A DNA stretch of 64,000 nt, taken from contig CALUVI010000002.1 in the NCBI GenBank assembly GCA_944324185.1, positions 28,413 through 92,412 of the forward strand, given 5' to 3'. Under the pieces are notes generated by a model, which worked only from the letters and a program-made list of their open reading frames with translations, made no database searches and was not told the DNA's origin. The stretch is from Candidatus Gastranaerophilales bacterium (lineage in GTDB: Bacteria > Cyanobacteriota > Vampirovibrionia > Gastranaerophilales > Gastranaerophilaceae). The number at the start of each line of letters is the position of its first letter. Position 1 is the first letter of the stretch. Of the stretch, positions 1-8,392 are shown piece by piece. A program made the translations under genes and the position numbers.

Positions 1-1
1 A

Positions 2-946
2 GTAGAATCAACTGTTTCTGTCGTGTCACTTCCGAATGATGAGATGAAAGGGCGCATTATCGGTCGTGAAGGTCGTAACATCAGAACTCTTGAAACTTTA
101 ACCGGCGTTGATTTAATTATTGATGATACTCCGGAAGCTGTCGTACTTTCTGCTTTCGATCCGGTAAGACGTGAAATTGCAAAAATAGCTCTTGAAAAAC
201 TTATTCAGGACGGACGTATCCACCCTGTAAGAATCGAAGAGACTGTAGAGAAATCCCGCGAAGAAGTTGAAAAGAAAATTATGAAAGAGGGTGAAAATGC
301 TGCCCTTGATATGGGAATTGTTGGCTTAAATAAAGAGCTTATAAAAAATCTCGGACGTCTGTATTATAGAACCAGTTACGGACAAAATGTCCTTAAGCAT
401 TCGCTTGAAGTCGGTCATATTGCAGGAATGCTCGCGGCTGAGCTTGGCGCAAATGTTTATGTGGCAAAACGTGCAGGACTTTTGCATGATATAGGTAAAG
501 CCGTTGACCAGACTCAGGAAGGAACTCACATCCAATTGGGGGTTGAACTTGCTTCCCGTTACGGCGAAAAGCCGGAAGTGATTCACGCAATTGAAGCCCA
601 TCACGATGATGTTACTGCAAATACAATTGAAGCTGTTCTTGTTAAACTTGCTGATGCAATTTCCGCCGGACGTCCCGGCGCAAGACGCGATACGCTTGAA
701 ATTTACATCAAGAGACTTCAAAAGATTGAAGAAATAGTAAACGGGTACGAAGGTATTAAGCAGTCTTTTGCAGTACAGGCAGGGCGCGAAGTCCGTGTAA
801 TCGTTCAGTCAGAAATGTTTGACGATCTTGCTTCCCAAAAACTTGCAAGAGATATTGCAAAGAAAATTGAGGACGAACTGGATTATCCGGGACAGATTAA
901 AGTTACTGTAGTCAGAGAATTCAGAACAACAGAGATTGCAAAATAA
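2..946 (+). CDS. rny: Ribonuclease Y, 5'-truncated by window edge
   Basis: This is the C-terminal part of RNase Y, the membrane-anchored endoribonuclease that starts mRNA decay. The reading frame is open to the first bases of the window. About 314 of the family's usual ~510-520 residues are visible, so the N-terminal membrane anchor and coiled coil lie upstream. Visible here are the KH RNA-binding motif [12 protein letters not shown] (about nt 50-85) and then the HD phosphohydrolase domain with [11 protein letters not shown] and [10 protein letters not shown] (about nt 400-505), which carries the metal-binding His-Asp pair, and AHHDD further on. The C-terminal region follows and ends [12 protein letters not shown]. 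The next gene is ymdB, the partner found beside rny in Bacillus and other lineages, which supports the call. An internal GTG at nt 23 is only an in-frame codon, not a start. Confidence 0.97.
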   Translation, partial: VESTVSVVSLPNDEMKGRIIGREGRNIRTLETLTGVDLIIDDTPEAVVLSAFDPVRREIAKIALEKLIQDGRIHPVRIEETVEKSREEVEKKIMKEGENAALDMGIVGLNKELIKNLGRLYYRTSYGQNVLKHSLEVGHIAGMLAAELGANVYVAKRAGLLHDIGKAVDQTQEGTHIQLGVELASRYGEKPEVIHAIEAHHDDVTANTIEAVLVKLADAISAGRPGARRDTLEIYIKRLQKIEEIVNGYEGIKQSFAVQAGREVRVIVQSEMFDDLASQKLARDIAKKIEDELDYPGQIKVTVVREFRTTEIAK

Positions 947-1033
947 GTGCGGGGTAAATATCGGAGGTAAAGGGGTAAATATTAGTGAGATGAACCTCAA
1001 AAAAACTCTTCTACAGACATTTTGGATTTAATT

Positions 1034-1882
1034 ATGAGTGGTAATACAGTTAAGATTTTATTTTTTGGCGACATAACAGGCAGACAGGGACGTACTGCCG
1101 TAAAGTCGTATGTGAAATCTTTAGAGGAAAAACCGGACTTTATAATTGCAAATATTGAGAATGCCTCTCACGGGTTTGGCTTAACAAAGAAGAATTATGA
1201 AGATTTGTCCTCCTCCGGAATTGATTGTTTTACTTCCGGAAACCATATCTGGGATAAAAAAGATATTTTTGAATATATTGATTCCGCGGAAAAACTTGTA
1301 AGACCGATAAATTATCCTGAAGGTACAAAAGGCGAAGGGTGCAAAGTTTTTGAAGTTAACAGGCATAAGATTGCAGTTATAAACGCTCTCGGGCGAGTGT
1401 TTATGCCGCCTATAGATTCTCCGTGGGAGGTTGTTGCAAGAAAAATTGATGAGGTCAAAAACAACGGTATTGACAGTGTTTTTATAGATTTTCATGCGGA
1501 AGCAACAGCAGAGAAGATTTGTTTTGCAAAATATCTGGCAAATAAATATAATGACTCTAATTCTGCTTTAATAAAAGCTTTTGTCGGTACGCATACACAT
1601 GTTCAGACAGCGGACGAGAAAGTATATAACGGAATGGCGTATATTACGGACGCCGGATTTTGCGGGGCTGACGAAAGTGTAATCGGAATGGAATTTTCCA
1701 CATCTTTTAAACGTTTGTCGACGAGTATTCCCGAAAGGTACGAAATAGCAGAAACGCCTGTTGCATGTATTAATGGTGTTGAAATCCTGATTGAAGGAAA
1801 TTTTGCAACACATATAAAAAGAATTAATTTGTTAGTAGATAATAGTGAAAGTGAGGTAAACCTTGAAATTGGTTGTAAATAA
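1034..1882 (+). CDS. ymdB: YmdB-family metallophosphoesterase (TIGR00282)
   Basis: A dinuclear-metal phosphoesterase of the YmdB family. In Bacillus the family has 2',3'-cyclic phosphodiesterase activity and affects RNA-dependent behaviour such as biofilm formation. The metal-ligand motifs appear in order: FGDITGRQGR near the N-terminus, NIENASHG, SGNHIWDKK, DFHAEATAEK and GTHTHVQTAD. Length is about 282 residues, normal for the family. I chose ATG 1034 because the product then starts close to the VKILFFGD strand; an in-frame TTG at 1022 would add four residues. Neither start has a clear Shine-Dalgarno site. A 13-codon ORF (990-1031) stops 2 nt before the ATG, so translational coupling is possible. 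It lies directly after rny and probably shares its transcript. Confidence 0.93.
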   Translation: MSGNTVKILFFGDITGRQGRTAVKSYVKSLEEKPDFIIANIENASHGFGLTKKNYEDLSSSGIDCFTSGNHIWDKKDIFEYIDSAEKLVRPINYPEGTKGEGCKVFEVNRHKIAVINALGRVFMPPIDSPWEVVARKIDEVKNNGIDSVFIDFHAEATAEKICFAKYLANKYNDSNSALIKAFVGTHTHVQTADEKVYNGMAYITDAGFCGADESVIGMEFSTSFKRLSTSIPERYEIAETPVACINGVEILIEGNFATHIKRINLLVDNSESEVNLEIGCK

Positions 1883-1931
1883 TCTTTTACAAACCTTTCA
1901 ATCTCCCCGCTTGAATTGCAAGGGGGTATAA

Positions 1932-2786
1932 ATGAAAGGGGATTTCCATATACACACCTATTATTCTGATGGTGTTTTTTCTCCGGAGAAAATCGTGGAT
2001 TTGTCTTTAGATGCAGGATTGCAGGTTATAGCACTTACAGACCATGATAATGTTTTATCCTATGATGTTGCTATGGAGTATTTAAAGACAAAAGAAGTTG
2101 ACTTTAAGATAATCAGGGGGATTGAGGTTAATACTCTTTATAAGGACTACGAAGTCCATATTCTCGGGTATTTCCCTGATGTTACAAAACCGGATTTTAA
2201 AAATATGCTTAAAATCCAGCAGCATGCGCGTATAAAACAGACGAAAGAGATTTTACATCTTTTAGCAAAGAAAGAAGGTATTAAAATCGCGTTTGAAGAT
2301 GTGAAAAATATGGTTGCGGAAGGCGGCAGTATCGGGCGTCCGCATATAGCTAAAGCCATAACTAACGCCGGCGGAACAAGCAATGTTATGGAAGCTTACA
2401 GCAAATATATTCACAGGGCATCGCCTGTTTATGTAGAAAGAAAAACTGTATCTCCGTTTGATGCGGTAGAAGTTATTTATGATTCAGGCGGAATTCCTGT
2501 TATTGCTCACCCTTATGATATTGATATAGCTGAAAAACTTATTAAAGAACTTATGAACTGCGGCTTGAGAGGAATTGAGGCATATCACCGTAAACACTCG
2601 CCGGCAATAGTCGAATATTTTTCTACCATGGCTGAAAATCTGGGGTTGATTGTGACAGGCGGTTCAGACTTCCATGCACCAAACATTATGAACGGACAAA
2701 TAATTCTCGGCAAAAACTTTGTTCCGGAATGGATTTATGATACGCTTATTAATGAAAAGAAACATCTGGATATGGCGCGTGGTTAA
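1932..2786 (+). CDS. PHP-domain phosphoesterase (TrpH/YciV-like)
   Basis: A stand-alone PHP (polymerase and histidinol phosphatase) domain protein of 284 residues. Metal-binding motifs are visible in order: HIHTYYSDG at the N-terminus, ALTDHDN, RGIEVN, a middle GRPHIAKAI, IAHPYDID and GGSDFHAP near the C-terminus. The closest characterised relatives by motif and size are the TrpH/YciV proteins; E. coli YciV (RNase AM) trims RNA 5' ends and acts on nucleoside 3',5'-bisphosphates. The start has a strong Shine-Dalgarno (AAGGGGG) just upstream. It follows rny-ymdB after 49 nt in the same direction, so an RNA-turnover role is a reasonable inference, though other phosphoesterase substrates are possible. 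Confidence 0.88.
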   Translation: MKGDFHIHTYYSDGVFSPEKIVDLSLDAGLQVIALTDHDNVLSYDVAMEYLKTKEVDFKIIRGIEVNTLYKDYEVHILGYFPDVTKPDFKNMLKIQQHARIKQTKEILHLLAKKEGIKIAFEDVKNMVAEGGSIGRPHIAKAITNAGGTSNVMEAYSKYIHRASPVYVERKTVSPFDAVEVIYDSGGIPVIAHPYDIDIAEKLIKELMNCGLRGIEAYHRKHSPAIVEYFSTMAENLGLIVTGGSDFHAPNIMNGQIILGKNFVPEWIYDTLINEKKHLDMARG

Positions 2787-2815
2787 GCGCTAAAATAAGT
2801 AGAATAGAGGTATTT

Positions 2816-3394
2816 ATGAGAAGAGGCTTTACGCTTATAGAAGTTTCTATATTGCTGATAATATTTTTGATAGTGACACTGCTTGTTGCGCCGATGTCTC
2901 TGGATGATACTGTTCAGGCAAAAAATACATCCCGCTGGAGAAGTGTGCAATCTGACTTCGGAAATATCTTCTATTCTATTAATACACAAAAATCCGATCA
3001 GCAGGAGAGTATAAAAGATATATTTGAAAATGTAATTTCAAATGAAGTAAAAGGGGCGTCAAAGCCTTACAAAATAACTTTCCTTAATGGTACTTATCCA
3101 AATGCGACTTATAGATTTAGTGATTATAAATCAACTCTGGGGAATTCTGTTCTTGCGTACAAATTTTATGACAAACCGCAGAATGATTTGCAGGGGATTT
3201 TTATGTATGATGTAAACGGCTCTTCCGGTCCAAATAAATGGGGTAAGGATGTTTTCGGATTTAATATATATTCTGACAGATTTGAGCCTTTCTGTAAGAG
3301 TGATTCAATCAGCAAGCAGAGGCAGGATTGTTCAAAGGATGGAACGGGTCTTTGCTGTTCAAACTATTATTTAATTGGCGGGAGCTTTGACTAA
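2816..3394 (+). CDS. Type IV pilin-like / pseudopilin protein
   Basis: A 192-residue protein that starts MRRGFTLIEVSILLIIF, the classic prepilin peptidase site (cut between G4 and F5, with E at +5 of the mature protein), followed by the hydrophobic helix that anchors pilins in the inner membrane before assembly. The rest is a globular domain without recognisable family features. The C-terminus has a Cys-rich end (CSKDGTGLCCS) that could form a disulfide loop. The start has GAGG at good spacing. No other pilus genes are nearby, so it is an orphan minor pilin or pseudopilin. The stop codon overlaps the start of the next gene (TAATG). Confidence 0.85.
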   Translation: MRRGFTLIEVSILLIIFLIVTLLVAPMSLDDTVQAKNTSRWRSVQSDFGNIFYSINTQKSDQQESIKDIFENVISNEVKGASKPYKITFLNGTYPNATYRFSDYKSTLGNSVLAYKFYDKPQNDLQGIFMYDVNGSSGPNKWGKDVFGFNIYSDRFEPFCKSDSISKQRQDCSKDGTGLCCSNYYLIGGSFD

Positions 3395-3972
3395 TGGTAA
3401 AAAATGTTTGTGTTTTCGCCTCATCATCTAATCTTTTGGAAGCGTCTTTTTATGAAGATGCTGCAAAGTTGGGTGAATTACTGGGAAAACACGGAATGAA
3501 TATTGTATATGGCGGAAGCCGGCTTGGTGCAATGTATGCTTGTGCTGCTTCCGTTCAAAAATTCGGCGGGAAAATTATCGGAGTTATGCCGCAAAGACTT
3601 TACGATTGCGGAGTTGGTAATCCGGAGGATTGCAGTGAATTCTATTTAACAGAAGGTATGCGCGAAAGAAAAGCCAAGATGGATGAGCTTTCGGATGCTG
3701 TAATTGCTCTGCCAGGAGGTTTTGGTACTCTGGAAGAAATTTCAGAGATGATAGTACAAAAGCAGTTAGGGTATAATACAAAGCCTGTTATTTTTCTAAA
3801 TACTAAAGGTTTTTATACTAATTTAATTAAATTCTTTCAGGATATAATTGAAAATCAATTTGCAAAAACTGATACAAAGAATTTGTATTATATTGCAAAT
3901 TCTCCGGAAGATGCGATTAATTATTTGACAAGTTATAATCCTCTTATGAATCGTATTTCCGCTAAATTTTAG
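3394..3972 (+). CDS. LOG-family protein (nucleotide 5'-monophosphate N-ribosidase-like)
   Basis: A 192-residue Rossmann-fold protein of the LOG (Lonely guy, TIGR00730) family. Such enzymes hydrolyse cytokinin riboside monophosphates or ordinary nucleoside monophosphates to base plus ribose 5-phosphate. The diagnostic motif is PGGFGTLEEISE, together with an upstream MRERKAKMDELSDA segment carrying the conserved Arg and Lys, and VYGGSRLGAM near the N-terminus. Its ATG overlaps the stop of the pilin-like gene by one base, so it is translationally coupled to it. The 3' end overlaps the convergent LuxR-type gene by 11 nt. The function in bacteria without plant hosts is generally unclear; nucleotide salvage is the likeliest. 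Confidence 0.92.
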   Translation: MVKNVCVFASSSNLLEASFYEDAAKLGELLGKHGMNIVYGGSRLGAMYACAASVQKFGGKIIGVMPQRLYDCGVGNPEDCSEFYLTEGMRERKAKMDELSDAVIALPGGFGTLEEISEMIVQKQLGYNTKPVIFLNTKGFYTNLIKFFQDIIENQFAKTDTKNLYYIANSPEDAINYLTSYNPLMNRISAKF

Positions 3973-4183
3973 TGTTTTGCTCAATAATATTGTGTAATAT
4001 TGCATAAACTGCTGCCTGAACTTTATTATGAACTCCAAACTTTTTGTAAATACTATCAATATGTGCTTTAACAGTATGTATGGAAATACATAATTTTTCT
4101 GCAATTTCAGGATTACTTTTCCCCTCGATGATGAGCGAAAGCACTTCTGTTTCTCGTAATGTTAGAATATTTATACTCTCCAT
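3962..4183 (-). CDS. Stand-alone LuxR/GerE-type HTH protein
   Basis: A very small protein (73 residues from ATG 4183, 79 from ATG 4201) made almost only of the LuxR/GerE DNA-binding domain: LTLRETEVLSLIIEGKSNPEIAEKL, then ISIHTVKAHIDSIYKKFGV and QAAVYAILHN. There is no receiver or ligand-binding domain. Its recognition region closely resembles the HTH of the response regulator at 44.7 kb (EGKSNTEIAKEL, VHTAKAHVCSI, RVQAAVKA). Neither start has a Shine-Dalgarno site; AT-rich -10-like sequence sits right upstream, so a leaderless message is possible. It is convergent with, and overlaps, the LOG-family gene. Confidence 0.85.
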   Translation of the reverse strand: MESINILTLRETEVLSLIIEGKSNPEIAEKLCISIHTVKAHIDSIYKKFGVHNKVQAAVYAILHNIIEQNTKI

Positions 4184-4279
4184 ATAAATATAATAATACA
4201 TTTATGCAAAAATGCTTTAATATATTTTCCAATTTAGAAAATTTACAAAAATTTACAAAATTAGTGTTAAAAAAACTTA

Positions 4280-7200
4280 CTAATTTAATCTTTGCAGCAG
4301 TCCGAGAACACTTTCCGTTTTTAGGTTTCGTGAAGTTGACATCAAAGTTGCAGAAGCTTCCTGCAGAATCCGATATTTAATAAAATTCGACGATTCCTCA
4401 GCAACATCGGTATCTCTCAGAGTCGAACGCGTTGAAATCAGATTATTAATCTTTAAGATTTGCGCCTCAAGCACGCTGTCTAACCTGTTTATCGTTGTCC
4501 CGATATTCAAAAGCTGGTCTTGAACATCATTAAGCAGTTTATCAATATCTTCCAAACTCTCCAATGCGCCTTCTTGTGAAGAAAAGTCCACACTAAAATC
4601 AAACAAATTGAAACTAATTTCCGTTGAAATAAATTTATCTACGCCGGAGCCTATATCAACCTTAATATTAACTTCAAACGGTCTCGGGGTAATGTCTACG
4701 ACGTTACTGTAAATTGTATTCACACCGTTATTTATCATTGTGTTGCGTTCGCCCGCTTCGCCGTCAACGGTGTTATTGTTACCTGAAGAGATCATAAACG
4801 CATCGCTTGAACCTCCGCCGTTTGCAGTGTTGTTATCTCCGTTAATGCTGATATCATCAATATCGGAGCCGCCCTGAATCGTATTACCATCTCCGCGAAT
4901 GGTAAACTCGTTTTCTCCGGCAGTTGATTCTATGTTGTTTCCGTCTCCGCGGACGTCGAATTCATCATCTCCCGAGCCGGTCAAAAGTTCGTTATTATCT
5001 CCTTTTACTGTAATATCCTTGTCTCCGAGGGTTGTCGTGTAATTGTTTCTGTTGCCTTCAATTACAACATCATTTTCCCCGCGGGTGTTTGTTAATGTGT
5101 TTTCGTTTCCGTAAATATTAATTGTGCCCGAAGCGTTTTGGGCGGTTAAATTGTTGTTATTGCCTTGAATCCCGATAATATTAGCGCCGCTTCCTGCTGT
5201 AATTGTGTTTGAAGAAGAGCTTACGACAAAGCGGTTGGCTCCATCACCCGCGTTAACTGTATTTGAGTCGGCATTGATTGTAATTGTGTTGTTTCCGTCG
5301 CCTGCGGTAATGTTGTTCTGCGCGCCTTCTACTACGATTTTGTTATTCCCCGCGCCGGCGTCGATGTTCGTATTATTATCAGAGTTCACGTTAATCGTGT
5401 CGCCGCCGGCGCCACCTGTTACAGCTAGATTTGTGGATTCATTAAGAGTTATTGTATCGTCTCCGTCATCGCCGTTTAAAGAGTTGTCGGCACTGTCCAT
5501 TATTAAAGTGTCATTGCCGGAAAGTCCGTTAATTATGTTATTTGAGCCCTGTTCGATTGTTATGCGGTCGGCGAGATTACTGCCGTTCACAACATTGTTA
5601 TCGCCGCGGATATTGAGAATTGCGTTTTCGTTTGAAGCGGCATTTATCTCAAAGTTTGAGCCGTTGAGGGTAATAACTCCTGTATTAGGATTCAAAGAAT
5701 ACTGGAGCATGTTTGAACCCGAGAGGTTGTTAGTAACGGTGTAGGTTTTGCCGTTCAGGGTAAAGGTTTGGGTTTCTCCCTGATATGTAAAAGAGATTCC
5801 GCCGGCGTTCGGGTCGCGGCTTACGTTGGATACAGAGCTTCCGGAGCCGTTTATGATGTAGTAGTTATCTCCGGTTCCGCCATCTATCATGTTGTTGTCG
5901 CCGTCTACAACAAAATAATCATCACCCCCGCCGCCAAGGATAGTGTTATTACTGCCGGTGGCGTAAAATGTGTCATTGCCGGAGCCGCCGGAGATGCTGG
6001 CACCATCAGTATTAATATTGTAGATATTATCCCCGCCGTCGTCAGAAAGATTCGTGACTGATGCATTTATATTGTAGGTATCGTTGCCTAAACCACCGTT
6101 AATTACCCCACTTGATGTTGCATTTACTGTAATTATATCAGCGCCATCATCGCCATACACACTACCATTTGCATTAATAATAATTTCATCGTCACCATCA
6201 CCGCCATAACCAATAGAAGCCGTATTAACCAATGTTATTTTGTCATTTCCGCCTTGACCATAAATCTTAGCGCCATATCCATAGCACCAAATATTGTCCT
6301 CAAGATTACCGCCATAAAAAGTAGTACTCGTTCCATAAACTTTAACATTATGTTTTACATCAGTCTGCCCTGTGATAGCTGCATAATAACCTGCAAATGT
6401 AATTTCATCTGTTACTGCGTTATATGAATATAGCATTTTTGAATTACGTAAAGTATCTGTGCTCTTAACTGTATAACTAATTCCATTAATAGTATCATTT
6501 GATTCTAGAACCTGTGCATTATCAGAATCACCAAAACCGCAGATAAAATTATCTTTGCCGGAATTTGATAGAATTTTATTTGTACCGGATTTTGCATAGA
6601 CACTATTTTGAGAACCAGATATAGTTACATTAGTTTGTCCGGTTCCTGCTTCTGCATAACTATAGCTTCCTGTAAAAGTAATATTATCGACCCCGCTCCC
6701 TCCATAATAGAAACTAAAGTTTCCTATGTTAATTTCGTTGTCTCCGGCACCGCCATAACATATTCCTTGCGACTGTAAAGTTACCTTATTGCTGCCATTT
6801 CCACAATAAACAATATTGTTATAAGTTTTAGCTAATATTGTGTCACCTTGATTGCCTCCATAAAAAGTTATATTGTTGGAGGCAAGTGCTACATTATGTT
6901 TTTTATCTAATGCACCTTTTATAGCAATTTCAGCACCATTTGAAGTTGTAAATATTATTTGACCGGTATCATCTATTTTATAAATTAAAGTTTGTGCACT
7001 ATTACCATTGGTAACAATATAATCAATCCCGTTAATATTTAATGTTTTTGTTTCATTTTTTACAAAATCTACAGAACCGGCATTAGCTTTATCCACATTT
7101 ACAAGAGTCATTGAAGAGTCAATATTACCATTAATAATATTTGTACCGGAATTTCCATTTATATCTAAGTTTTTTAAATTTTCTTTTAAATAGAAGGTGT

Positions 7201-8371
7201 CATCACCATCACCACCTTTTATCTTTGCATTAGAAGAAAAATTTATATTAAAAATATCATTTCCATTACCGCCATCTACTGTCTGTCCATAGACATTCAC
7301 ATTAAGAACATCATCGCCATCTCCGCCATATATTGAATTAATTCCACTACCTTGTAACGTTAAAATATCATTACCAGCTTCACCATAACCAAATGAATGA
7401 TCTCCGTTTATTGTAATTTTATCATTACCATCACCGCCATACAAATAATTGAATGGTCCTGACATTTCTGTTAAAATATCGTCCTTAGAGCCGCCATAAA
7501 AAGATGTATAAGTTCCATTTATAACAATATTGTGCGCAACATCATCCTGACCTCTAATCTCAAAGTTTGAGGCTAATAGAGTTAATTCTCCCGTTAATGT
7601 ATCTTTAGAATAAGATAAGTCGTTTGCTGTAGTTAGCTTATTTCTAACAGTATACTGAACTCCATCAATTGTGATGGTTTTAGTCTCATTGGCTCCAAAG
7701 GATTCAGCACCCTCGATGTCTGCTGCCTGTGGAGACGGGGTGTTGTTTGATTGTGTGGTTGAGATTTGACTTGTGGTTGAAGGCGCCGCAGGCGCCTTAC
7801 CTGCGGTCAAAGAAAAAGCCGATGCGGAGGCAGTCGTTTTACCCACGCCGGCAGGATATATATCATATGTTGTATTATTTACTTTTGCTGCTTTTGTAAG
7901 ACGATTTATAGCTTTTGTTGATATTGAAGCCGCTCCAGTGTTTTTATCTGCCGGCTTTGAATACAAATTTAAACCGTTATACTCCATCGTCTCACGGAGC
8001 TGAGCAATCTGTTCGATTATTTCATCCGCTTCTGATTGCATGGCATCACGTGATTCAGCGCCATAATTGCCGTTAGATGCCTGAGTTGCAAGCGCTCTCA
8101 ATCTTTGCAATAATTCTTCTATCTCCTCAAGACCGCCCTGCGCTGTCTGCAGTAAAGCCAGCCCGTCGCCGGCATTTTGTTGTACCTGCAGCATTGAAGA
8201 GATTTCTTTGTTTAAGTCAGTTATTATGGAATAATTCGCAGCGTTATCTTTTGCGTGGTTGACTTTAAATCCCGTTGTCATCCGCTCTATGGAGCTATTT
8301 AAGCCGATAGTGTTATCATAAAGTGTACGCTGGAGGATTAAATCCGCAACATCAGTTCCGAAGGTAATCAT
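4280..8371 (-). CDS. Giant flagellin with RTX-like/beta-solenoid central domain
   Basis: A 1,363-residue hybrid. Residues ~1-140 are a flagellin N-terminal D0/D1 region (starts MITFGTDVADLILQRTLYDN; contains SIERMTTGFKVNHAKDNAAN and LALLQTAQGGLEEIEELLQR). Residues ~1245-1363 are the flagellin C-terminal helix region (LNDVQDQLLNIGTTINRLDS, TDVAEESSNFIKYRILQEAS, VLGLLQRLN). Between them lies a Thr/Ser/Ala-rich linker (~140-225) and about 1,000 residues of Gly/Asp/Asn-rich repeats of RTX type (GGDGDDVLN, GGNGNDIFN, GGDGDDTFY), grading into GDNN-type solenoid repeats toward the C-terminus. Four large modules begin with a similar header (E-T-x-T then NGxxYTV) at about residues 228, 440, 625 and 865. 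The start has a textbook AGGAGG 4 nt before the ATG. No other flagellar gene is in the window. Ordinary flagellins are 250-600 residues. It is probably exported by a flagellar-type route and surface exposed; calcium binding is inferred from the RTX motifs. Confidence 0.9.
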   Translation of the reverse strand: MITFGTDVADLILQRTLYDNTIGLNSSIERMTTGFKVNHAKDNAANYSIITDLNKEISSMLQVQQNAGDGLALLQTAQGGLEEIEELLQRLRALATQASNGNYGAESRDAMQSEADEIIEQIAQLRETMEYNGLNLYSKPADKNTGAASISTKAINRLTKAAKVNNTTYDIYPAGVGKTTASASAFSLTAGKAPAAPSTTSQISTTQSNNTPSPQAADIEGAESFGANETKTITIDGVQYTVRNKLTTANDLSYSKDTLTGELTLLASNFEIRGQDDVAHNIVINGTYTSFYGGSKDDILTEMSGPFNYLYGGDGNDKITINGDHSFGYGEAGNDILTLQGSGINSIYGGDGDDVLNVNVYGQTVDGGNGNDIFNINFSSNAKIKGGDGDDTFYLKENLKNLDINGNSGTNIINGNIDSSMTLVNVDKANAGSVDFVKNETKTLNINGIDYIVTNGNSAQTLIYKIDDTGQIIFTTSNGAEIAIKGALDKKHNVALASNNITFYGGNQGDTILAKTYNNIVYCGNGSNKVTLQSQGICYGGAGDNEINIGNFSFYYGGSGVDNITFTGSYSYAEAGTGQTNVTISGSQNSVYAKSGTNKILSNSGKDNFICGFGDSDNAQVLESNDTINGISYTVKSTDTLRNSKMLYSYNAVTDEITFAGYYAAITGQTDVKHNVKVYGTSTTFYGGNLEDNIWCYGYGAKIYGQGGNDKITLVNTASIGYGGDGDDEIIINANGSVYGDDGADIITVNATSSGVINGGLGNDTYNINASVTNLSDDGGDNIYNINTDGASISGGSGNDTFYATGSNNTILGGGGDDYFVVDGDNNMIDGGTGDNYYIINGSGSSVSNVSRDPNAGGISFTYQGETQTFTLNGKTYTVTNNLSGSNMLQYSLNPNTGVITLNGSNFEINAASNENAILNIRGDNNVVNGSNLADRITIEQGSNNIINGLSGNDTLIMDSADNSLNGDDGDDTITLNESTNLAVTGGAGGDTINVNSDNNTNIDAGAGNNKIVVEGAQNNITAGDGNNTITINADSNTVNAGDGANRFVVSSSSNTITAGSGANIIGIQGNNNNLTAQNASGTINIYGNENTLTNTRGENDVVIEGNRNNYTTTLGDKDITVKGDNNELLTGSGDDEFDVRGDGNNIESTAGENEFTIRGDGNTIQGGSDIDDISINGDNNTANGGGSSDAFMISSGNNNTVDGEAGERNTMINNGVNTIYSNVVDITPRPFEVNIKVDIGSGVDKFISTEISFNLFDFSVDFSSQEGALESLEDIDKLLNDVQDQLLNIGTTINRLDSVLEAQILKINNLISTRSTLRDTDVAEESSNFIKYRILQEASATLMSTSRNLKTESVLGLLQRLN

Positions 8372-8392
8372 GCCACCTCCTTTGGGTTGTAT

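Noticed and set aside
5205..5744. Plus-strand frames opposite the flagellin hybrid (also 5768-6061 and others)
   Set aside because: They are shadows of the repeated Gly/Asp/Asn codons on the other strand; no ribosome sites or domain features.
4280..8371. CRISPR array or DNA minisatellite in the Asn/Gly repeat region
   Set aside because: The periodicity is at protein level with variable codons; there are no identical direct repeats with unique spacers, and the frame is open throughout.
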